Positions 1 through 5,158 of a stretch of DNA of 9,860 nucleotides are shown here, in pieces. This DNA comes from Nitrospirota bacterium. GTDB taxonomy: Bacteria > Nitrospirota > Thermodesulfovibrionia > Thermodesulfovibrionales > JdFR-85. Position 1 is the stretch's first letter; the number at the start of each line of letters is the position of its first letter. The notes beneath the pieces were generated by a model. The model worked only from the letters and a program-made list of their open reading frames with translations, made no database searches and had not been told where the DNA came from. Location: contig JAADHP010000143.1 of the NCBI GenBank assembly GCA_013151785.1, forward strand, positions 526 through 10,385, read 5' to 3'. The translations under genes and the position numbers were made by a program.

Positions 1-165
1 GGCAAGCACTACTGCAAAATTTAAATCCGCTCAAAATTAATATCCCCTATCCTTATGAATAGTTGCTGTATTTTTTACCGGACACCACTGAGAGAAGACA
101 AAGAGTTTTTAACTCGGAATTTCCCGTGGTCTTGCCAGGGGTATGAAGAGTTAGTATGGTAATAA

Positions 166-171
166 TATAAT
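166..171 (+). promoter_or_regulatory. Possible -10 box upstream of the DUF72 gene
   Basis: A perfect TATAAT hexamer lies in an AT-rich stretch about 90 bases before the ATG of the DUF72 gene. The only -35 candidate at reasonable spacing is TATGAA at 142-147 (18-bp spacer), a poor match to TTGACA. The -10 is seen; promoter function is inferred. Confidence 0.3.
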
Positions 172-192
172 TCCTTATCTTAGTTTTTTATA

Positions 193-212
193 CCCTGCGG
201 CAAGCTGCAGGG
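193..212. repeat. REP-like GC-rich hairpin
   Basis: CCCTGC (193-198) pairs with GCAGGG (207-212), and an inner GC/GC pair (200-201 with 204-205) closes an AA loop, with a single g/t mismatch at 199/206. This nearly perfect 20-base palindrome sits in the 5' leader of the DUF72 gene. It resembles short extragenic palindromes dispersed in many bacterial genomes. No T-tract follows, so it does not look like an intrinsic terminator. Copy number in the genome cannot be judged from here. Confidence 0.45.
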
Positions 213-259
213 AGTTTCATTTGACAAACAGTGGTGGGAAAGAGTCAGAAGGTGATACT

Positions 260-973
260 ATGCAGGTAAAAGTCGGTTGTTGTGGCTTTCCTGTATCAAA
301 GAAAAAATATTATAAGGAATTTAATGTTGTTGAAATCCAGCAGACCTTTTACCAGCCTCCAGACGTTGCACTTGCCAGAAAGTGGAGGAGTGAGTCTCCT
401 CAGGACTTTGAGTTCACCCTGAAGGCATGGCAGCTTATAACCCATGAACCAAAAAGCCCAACCTATAAAAGATTGAAAATTAAGATACCTGAAAAAAATA
501 AGAAAAACTATGGGTCCTTTAAATGGACAGATGAGGTAAGAGCTGCATGGGAAAGGACAAGGGAGATAGCTGATGCTCTTGATGCAAGGGTGATAGTGTT
601 TCAATGTCCACCAGGATTTGAACCCACCGATGAGAACAAGAAAAACATGATAAGCTTTTTCAGTAACATTGACCGCGAGGAATACATTTTTGCCTGGGAG
701 CCAAGGGGAAGATGGCGTAAGCAAGATATAGAGCCCCTCTGCAAAGAACTGGATCTTGTGCATGTGGTGGATCCCTTTGTGGCAGAACCGGTTCATGGGA
801 GGATTGCCTATTACCGCCTTCACGGGATTGGTGGGTATAAGTATAAATATACAAAAGAGGATCTTGAAAGATTAAAGGGTATTGTGAAGAAGGGGAAGGA
901 TTGTTATGTTATGTTTAACAATATTTATATGTTTGATGATGCCCTTGAGTTTAAAAAATTAATTTGTATCTGA
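260..973 (+). CDS. DUF72 (YecE-like) TIM-barrel family protein
   Basis: Product of 237 residues whose biochemical function is unknown; the family adopts a TIM-barrel fold and is probably cytoplasmic. Motifs in family order: GCCGF near the N-terminus, VEIQQTFYQPP (the usual 'VE.N.TFY'), a W...F.F..K segment, VFQCPPGFEP (the usual 'QLPP.F'), FAWEPRGRW (the usual 'E.R..SW'), VVDPF and YYRLHG. The frame extends upstream to a TTG at 221, but ATG 260 is preferred because GAAGGTGAT lies just before it and the protein then begins directly with the family's first strand (MQVKVGCCG). Length matches the family (about 240). No signal peptide or membrane segment is visible. It ends 17 bases before the stop of the opposing DUF362 gene, so the two converge with no obvious terminator between them. 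Confidence 0.9.
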   Translation: MQVKVGCCGFPVSKKKYYKEFNVVEIQQTFYQPPDVALARKWRSESPQDFEFTLKAWQLITHEPKSPTYKRLKIKIPEKNKKNYGSFKWTDEVRAAWERTREIADALDARVIVFQCPPGFEPTDENKKNMISFFSNIDREEYIFAWEPRGRWRKQDIEPLCKELDLVHVVDPFVAEPVHGRIAYYRLHGIGGYKYKYTKEDLERLKGIVKKGKDCYVMFNNIYMFDDALEFKKLICI

Positions 974-990
974 TCTAATCCTTTAAAAGC

Positions 991-1860
991 TTACATCCAC
1001 TTATATTGTTTATCCACAGTACTGTGAAGTTTGAAGGGTTTAATACACTCCTTCATGTTGGTGCCTATCACAGTAATATTTTCTAAATTAGCCTCACCCA
1101 GTCCTTTTTGTGAGCAATAGTACAGATATCCCACCCTATTGAAGTCCACTCCCATAATCTCACAGGCAATTCTGTCGGCTGCAAGTGGGTCTGTGCTTGA
1201 TATGGCAACTCCAACAAACAGAGGGCTTCCGAAGGTTGGGCCATCACCCTCCATTCCTTCGAGTCCGTCAATAACCACAAGGTCAGGCCATACCAGTTCG
1301 GCGAGTTCTGCTATGTTAATATTTATCTGTTTTATTCCCTGATGAACCTTCATCTTATCATGAACATAGATAGCCCCCATTGCCATGTTTTTGATGGAAA
1401 GGGTAACAACTACTGTGTCATGGGTCTTTAATTTTGCTGCAGAGATTATGAAATTCTGTCTGTCAAGTAAAAGTGAGGAGACTCTAACAGAGACAGGTCT
1501 GTTATTCTTATCCCTGATAGTTATCTCTTCAAATGGGCCTCTGTTCAGGTCTAATAGTTCAGCATTATACTCGTTAAGAAGTTCAAAATAATCGAAATTC
1601 CTGTATCCCTCCAGAGTATTTCCAGCAGCTGCCTCAGCTATGATAACCGTTTCTTTATAAAACTCACTCAGAAAATCCAGAATACCTCTTATCTGATCAA
1701 TATGGGTTGCAGCAAGGGAAACTGTTGTGGAGACAAGGTTTGGCTTTATGATAACAGGTCTGTTGTCTATTTTTTCTTTAATCTCATCGGAGATTAGCTC
1801 AAGGGATTTCCTGATGTTATTCCTTCTGTTATCTCCTTTTATAAGGGAAACTCTTTTCAT
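991..1860 (-). CDS. DUF362 domain-containing protein
   Basis: Product of 289 residues with the DUF362 core and no additional domain. Visible marks: VIIKPNLVS (residues 36-44, the family's 'KPN' strand), AEAAAGNT (75-82), SAAKLKTHDTVVVTLSIKN (140-158, the characteristic 'K.KTH...T...KN' block), DGLEGMEGDGP (198-208) and SSTDPLAADRIACEIMG (221-237, the 'DP.A.D' motif). Many DUF362 proteins carry a C-terminal 2x[4Fe-4S] ferredoxin domain; this one has no such cysteine pattern and is the short, cluster-free form. The molecular role of the family is not established. The ATG at 1860 fits the expected N-terminus, although the ribosome-binding site before it is weak. It is transcribed towards DUF72 and is separate from the rightward genes. 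Confidence 0.9.
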   Translation of the reverse strand: MKRVSLIKGDNRRNNIRKSLELISDEIKEKIDNRPVIIKPNLVSTTVSLAATHIDQIRGILDFLSEFYKETVIIAEAAAGNTLEGYRNFDYFELLNEYNAELLDLNRGPFEEITIRDKNNRPVSVRVSSLLLDRQNFIISAAKLKTHDTVVVTLSIKNMAMGAIYVHDKMKVHQGIKQININIAELAELVWPDLVVIDGLEGMEGDGPTFGSPLFVGVAISSTDPLAADRIACEIMGVDFNRVGYLYYCSQKGLGEANLENITVIGTNMKECIKPFKLHSTVDKQYKWM

Positions 1861-1907
1861 TATTTATAGACTTAAATATAAAAAATCCTTTATTTTCCTA
1901 CCCTAAT

Positions 1908-1913
1908 ATTATA
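1908..1913 (-). promoter_or_regulatory. Possible -10 box of the DUF362 gene
   Basis: On the minus strand this reads TATAAT, about 50 bases upstream of the DUF362 ATG, in an AT-rich leader. No good TTGACA-like box is found 16-18 bases further upstream, so the assignment rests on the -10 alone. Confidence 0.35.
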
Positions 1914-1964
1914 GCCTATTAAATGTTTAAGTTTATCATTGTGAGCATATAAGAATGAACAGTG

Positions 1965-2020
1965 TATGGGTAAATGGGTAGATGGGTAAATGGGTGGATG
2001 AGTTGATGAGTGGATGGGTT
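1965..2020. repeat. 8-bp tandem repeat (minisatellite), about seven units
   Basis: Seven consecutive octamers of the form RATGGGTN are readable: ATGGGTA, AATGGGTA, GATGGGTA, AATGGGTG, GATGAGTT, GATGAGTG, GATGGGTT. The units drift in sequence from left to right. The tract is non-coding, between two divergently transcribed genes. Its 8-bp unit is not a multiple of three, so it is unlikely to encode anything. Confidence 0.8.
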
Positions 2021-2023
2021 AAA

Positions 2024-2060
2024 GTCAGTGAGCGGTGAGCAGTAAACTATAAGCAGTGAG
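2024..2060. repeat. Degenerate 7-bp-period tract (CAGTGAG units)
   Basis: Immediately after the 8-bp array the sequence switches to heptamers: CAGTGAG, CGGTGAG, CAGTAAA, CTATAAG, CAGTGAG. This is a second simple-repeat tract with a different period, abutting the first. It has no coding potential in any frame that I can support. Confidence 0.6.
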
Positions 2061-2068
2061 AGTAAGAT

Positions 2069-2166
2069 GTCATGCTGAACCCTGTCCTGAATCCTGAACC
2101 AAGTTCAGGACAGGCTTGTTTCAAGATCTCGGTTTCCCTTTGGTCATGCCGAATTCAGTTGGGCAT
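2069..2166. repeat. GTCATGCTGAA-type palindromic intergenic repeat
   Basis: GTCATGCTGAAC (2069-2080) and a variant GTCATGCCGAAT (about 2143-2154) flank an inverted repeat: CCTGTCCTGAA (2081-2091) pairs exactly with TTCAGGACAGG (2104-2114) around a 12-base loop. A second small hairpin, ATGCC with GGCAT, lies at about 2146-2166. Intergenic repeats beginning GTCATGCTGAA are familiar from many environmental bacterial genomes; family membership here is by recognition only. Confidence 0.6.
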
Positions 2167-2185
2167 CTGGTCTTTTAGAGTAAGG

Positions 2186-2254
2186 ACTGCTATGTAAGTT
2201 CTGTTTTTTTATAAAACGCTATAGACATATTTTTTTAAAATTGGAAGAACTCCT
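2186..2254. mobile_element. Apparent solo or degraded end of the MITE-like element found at 7607-8033
   Basis: ACTGCTATGTAAGTT (2186-2200) is identical to 7976-7990. TTGGAAGAACTCCT (2241-2254) matches the right terminal repeat TTGGGGGAACTCCT (8021-8034) at 12 of 14 positions. Between them both copies contain CTATAGA and a TTTTAAA-rich segment in the same order, with about 10 extra bases here. No matching left end (AGGAGTTC) occurs upstream, and a full-length element would reach into the DUF362 gene, so this is a truncated or decayed copy. As with the complete element, the end lies 12-14 bases before a TTGACA. Confidence 0.55.
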
Positions 2255-2266
2255 GCTATAAAAATC

Positions 2267-2299
2267 TTGACATTTCCATAACTATTCTCGAATTATAAA
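2267..2299 (+). promoter_or_regulatory. Possible promoter of the SPFH/zinc-ribbon unit
   Basis: A perfect TTGACA is at 2267-2272. The best -10 candidates downstream, ATTATA at 2292-2297 or TATAAA at 2294-2299, give spacers of 19-21 bases, longer than ideal. It is about 100 bases before the first ATG of the unit, so there would be a sizeable 5' leader. The -35 is convincing; the -10 is not. Confidence 0.35.
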
Positions 2300-2398
2300 G
2301 TACCCTCAAACTATGTGTAAAGATATGAAGAATTAATGAGAGCAGTGGTATGAATTCCCCTGTTAATTTTGGGGAGGCAGTTTTTACAAGGAGGTTGC

Positions 2399-3517
2399 AT
2401 GGGTACAAATAACATTATCTTTCTTGAAGTTATTGAATGGTTTGATGAGACAGGCAGGGAGATTGTCCATAGAATCCCTGAGCAAGGCTCGGGAGAGATC
2501 AAGTTTGGTGCACAGCTTACAGTAAGGGAGAGCCAGTCGGCAGTGCTATTTTATCAGGGCAAGGCATATGATGGCTTTGGGCCTGGTCGTCACACATTGA
2601 AGACCGCCAATATTCCCATTCTTACAAAGGTGTTGAGTACCCCCTGGGGGCTTACAAGTCCTCTGAGGGCAGAGGTTTATTTTGTTAATATGAAGATTTT
2701 TCCCAATCTCAAATGGGGCACCCGTGACCCTGTTGCCTTCAGAGACAGCGAATTGGGTCTTGTCAGGTTAAGGGCCTTTGGTGTCTTTGATATAAGGGTG
2801 CTGCAGCCTGTATTGTTTATAAACCGCATTGTTGGTACCCAGGGGATTTTTTCTACAGAGGAGATAGAGGAATACCTGAGCAGGGTAATCGTATCAAGAT
2901 TCAATGATTACCTGGGTGAACACCTTGATTCCCTCTTCAATCTGCCTGGCAGGTATGATGAGATAGCAAGAGGCCTTCAGGAACGCCTGAGAAGTGATTT
3001 CTCTCATCTTGGCCTTGGGCTTGTAAACCTGTATATTAATTCAATTACACCACCACCCGAGGTGCAGCAGGCCATAGATGATAAAAGTCGTCTCAACGTG
3101 ATTGAAAATCTTGACAGGCTTGTTAAGATGAAGGCAGCCATGGCCATGGAGAAGGCTGCAGAAAACCCATCTGATGCAGGAAGTGGCATGGGGCTTGGTC
3201 TCGGGTTTATGATGCCTGCCATGTTTGCTGATATGATTTCAAGGAATAAAGACACCTTAGAAGGAAAAAGCACAGAGTGTCCGGAATGTCATAATGCTGT
3301 GCCATCAGATGCCAGGTTCTGTCCCTATTGCGGGCACCAGATAGTGGTATTCCAGCAATGTCCCGCCTGTGGTAAGAATCTACCACCACATGCAAGGTTC
3401 TGTATCAGTTGTGGCACAGCCCTTTCTGAGGCACCAAGGGATAAAAAATGTCCCCATTGTGGTGCAATAAACCTCCTGGAATCTATTTATTGTAACCAGT
3501 GTGGAAAGAAACTATAA
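2399..3517 (+). CDS. SPFH-domain protein with three C-terminal zinc ribbons
   Basis: Product of 372 residues. Residues 1 to about 235 form an SPFH/band-7-like domain of the soluble bacterial type related to Bacillus YdjI ('virion core protein' in some databases): IEWFDETGREIVHRIPEQGSG-like N-terminus, ESQSAVLFYQGK, DGFGPGRHTL, and an IDDKSRLNVI segment at the domain end. A Gly/Met-rich stretch (261-280) follows, then three CxxC...CxxC zinc ribbons with cysteines 294/297/308/311, 321/324/335/338 and 351/354/365/368. No membrane segment is visible. A TTG at 2369 keeps the frame open, but ATG 2399 has AAGGAGG (2388-2394) just before it and starts at the expected point. In Bacillus, SPFH protein YdjI is co-encoded with zinc-ribbon protein YdjG and acts at stressed membrane with PspA; a similar membrane-scaffold role here is inference. 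Confidence 0.82.
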   Translation: MGTNNIIFLEVIEWFDETGREIVHRIPEQGSGEIKFGAQLTVRESQSAVLFYQGKAYDGFGPGRHTLKTANIPILTKVLSTPWGLTSPLRAEVYFVNMKIFPNLKWGTRDPVAFRDSELGLVRLRAFGVFDIRVLQPVLFINRIVGTQGIFSTEEIEEYLSRVIVSRFNDYLGEHLDSLFNLPGRYDEIARGLQERLRSDFSHLGLGLVNLYINSITPPPEVQQAIDDKSRLNVIENLDRLVKMKAAMAMEKAAENPSDAGSGMGLGLGFMMPAMFADMISRNKDTLEGKSTECPECHNAVPSDARFCPYCGHQIVVFQQCPACGKNLPPHARFCISCGTALSEAPRDKKCPHCGAINLLESIYCNQCGKKL

Positions 3518-4772
3518 AATAAGCATAGCCCATACCTGTCCGCAGTGTGGAGCGCCTGTCAGTTTAGACGAGGCTCAGAGGGTTTTCCAGTGTGAATATT
3601 GCAGGGTAAGGCTGTATATTGCTAACAAGTCATATTTTCAATATTACCTTCCACCTGTAAAGTCCAGCACCAGTACAGAACTGCTCTTTGTACCTTACTG
3701 GCGGTTTAAAGGAATGTTGTTTCACTTCAGAACAGATAAAACAACAGGTAGAATAATAGATAGCTCAACACTTGCCCTTGACACCTCCTATTTCCCCATC
3801 TCTCTGGGTGTAAGAACGCAGACTGTGCCGTTGAGATATTTAAATTCAGAGATTATCAAAAACAGATTTTTAAACCATAGAGAATTTAGTGAACTCTTTA
3901 AGCACATGACGATGCCTTCAAAGAGGGCAGAACACCTCTCGCTGAGAGGATATGTTTCAGAACATGATCCCCAGGCATTGTACAAGGTGTTTATAGGAGA
4001 AAGGAAGAGTCTTGTATATCTTCCCCTTTATGTAAAAGACGGTATGTTTTATGACTCGGTGGCTGATGAGCCACTGTTTAGAATGCCTGAAGATATGGAA
4101 TGGCCTGAGAAAAAAAGGCCGGAGGATTGGGAGCCGGGATTTATACCAACACTATGTCCAGCCTGTGGCTGGGATATGGAGGCTGAGCCAGAGAGTCTGA
4201 CACTGTTATGTCGCAACTGTACCTCTGTCTGGCAGGCAGCGGGAGAGAGATTAAAAAAACTGCAATACAAGGTGCTCTATAGTGAGAAGACAGGCAATCT
4301 CTTATATCTTCCCTTCTGGCACATAGAGGCTGATTTGGAAGGTGTCAGTCTGAAAACCTATGGTGACCTTGTGAGGTTTGCCAACCTACCAAGGGTTGTA
4401 AAGAAACGCTGGGAAGAGATCCCCTGTGGATTCTGGGTTCCAGCGTTCAAGGTGCATCCTGATCACTTCTTGAAGATAGCCCTGACAGCCACTGTAAATC
4501 AGGGAATAAAGGAAGGAAAGTGGATTGAATCTGCTCCAGTTTATCCGGTTACACTACCCTCTGCAGAGGCGGTTGAGTGTGTTAAGCTGATGGTCATGGA
4601 GCTTGCAAAACCAAGGAGGAGAATGTACGATCTGACAGATAAAATCCATGTTCATAATCCTGTAGTTACCCTTGTTTTTGTACCTTTTTATGACAGGACT
4701 ATTGAGCTGTTACAGCCGGACCTGCATATAAGCATAAATAAAAAAATCCTTCATTACGGCAAGAACCTGTGA
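3501..4772 (+). CDS. Zinc-ribbon protein with repeated VP-aromatic motifs, partner of the SPFH protein
   Basis: Product of 423 residues; I do not recognise a named family beyond zinc-ribbon proteins. Two four-cysteine modules are visible: C13/C16/C31/C34 (CPQCG...CEYC) and C219/C222/C237/C240 (CPACG...CRNC), so the protein looks like two related halves. A short hydrophobic motif recurs five times: LLFVPYW (61-67), LVYLPLY (171-177), LLYLPFW (267-273), FWVPAF (311-316), LVFVPFY (391-397). No membrane helix or signal peptide is seen. The start is GTG 3501, overlapping the end of the SPFH gene by 17 bases. No ATG or good ribosome-binding site is near, so translational coupling is likely. Being locked to the SPFH gene suggests the two products act together, perhaps as YdjG and YdjI do, although YdjG-like membrane helices are absent here. 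Confidence 0.78.
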   Translation: MERNYKISIAHTCPQCGAPVSLDEAQRVFQCEYCRVRLYIANKSYFQYYLPPVKSSTSTELLFVPYWRFKGMLFHFRTDKTTGRIIDSSTLALDTSYFPISLGVRTQTVPLRYLNSEIIKNRFLNHREFSELFKHMTMPSKRAEHLSLRGYVSEHDPQALYKVFIGERKSLVYLPLYVKDGMFYDSVADEPLFRMPEDMEWPEKKRPEDWEPGFIPTLCPACGWDMEAEPESLTLLCRNCTSVWQAAGERLKKLQYKVLYSEKTGNLLYLPFWHIEADLEGVSLKTYGDLVRFANLPRVVKKRWEEIPCGFWVPAFKVHPDHFLKIALTATVNQGIKEGKWIESAPVYPVTLPSAEAVECVKLMVMELAKPRRRMYDLTDKIHVHNPVVTLVFVPFYDRTIELLQPDLHISINKKILHYGKNL

Positions 4773-4780
4773 GTTCTTTT
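4761..4780 (+). terminator. Weak hairpin over the stop of the zinc-ribbon gene
   Basis: AAGAAC (4761-4766) pairs with GTTCTT (4773-4778) around a six-base loop holding the TGA stop, followed by TT, and a further T-run at 4786-4791. The stem is short and AU-rich, so termination would be inefficient at best. Confidence 0.2.
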
Positions 4781-5158
4781 GAGAATTTTTTGAAATAGAT
4801 GGAGGGAAATACAACTTTTCTTGATTCTTCTTTTCGGTGCTTTATTTATTTCATAGTTTCTTCGCAATTTAATGCTACAATAAAACTACAGAAGCTTTGA
4901 CTGAGTAAAAAGGCAGTAATGTAGAAAAAGGATTCCATCAGGTTTCAAAGTGGTTTGGTTTGAGCTGAAATAAACTATATATGATCCAAATCCAGCGATA
5001 AAGTTCATGAAAACCGTTCAGACTCTACCATACCACTGTTTTCAGCTATTCATTTGTTATTCTTACGGCTGGATTTGGATCATAAATTGATTCAAGGGAG
5101 ACGAGGAATGGAGCACTGAAAGATTAATAGATGGAGCTACTAAAAGAAAGGAGTAATT
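4773..5158. other. 386-bp intergenic region upstream of the copper ATPase
   Basis: No ORF worth calling was found. The region holds the inverted repeat at 4980-5084. A TACAAT box at 4876-4881 has no acceptable -35, so I cannot place the ATPase promoter. I looked for a CueR-type (ACCTTCC...GGAAGG) or CsoR-type (GTACCC..GGGTAC) operator and saw neither, so copper regulation of the next gene is not visible. Confidence 0.6.
4980..5084. repeat. Inverted repeat with 17-bp perfect arms
   Basis: TATGATCCAAATCCAGC (4980-4996) is the exact reverse complement of 5068-5084, enclosing 71 bases. Inside the loop, 5020-5040 matches 18 of 21 positions of one hairpin arm (7961-7981) of the MITE-like element. 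The arms could form a long stem in RNA or mark a small palindromic insertion; I see no flanking direct repeat. It ends about 75 bases before the ATPase ATG and so would lie in its 5' leader if the promoter is upstream. Confidence 0.7.

Noticed and set aside
221..259. Upstream TTG start for the DUF72 gene
   Set aside because: It adds a 13-residue hydrophilic tail foreign to the family and lies next to the hairpin, while ATG 260 has a better ribosome-binding site.
1965..2060. CRISPR-like array
   Set aside because: Units are 7-8 bp, contiguous, without spacers, and no cas gene is in the window.
2399..4772. Anti-phage defence operon
   Set aside because: SPFH and zinc-ribbon proteins alone do not show it: no nuclease, protease, NTPase or toxin domain is present, and the neighbours are housekeeping-like.
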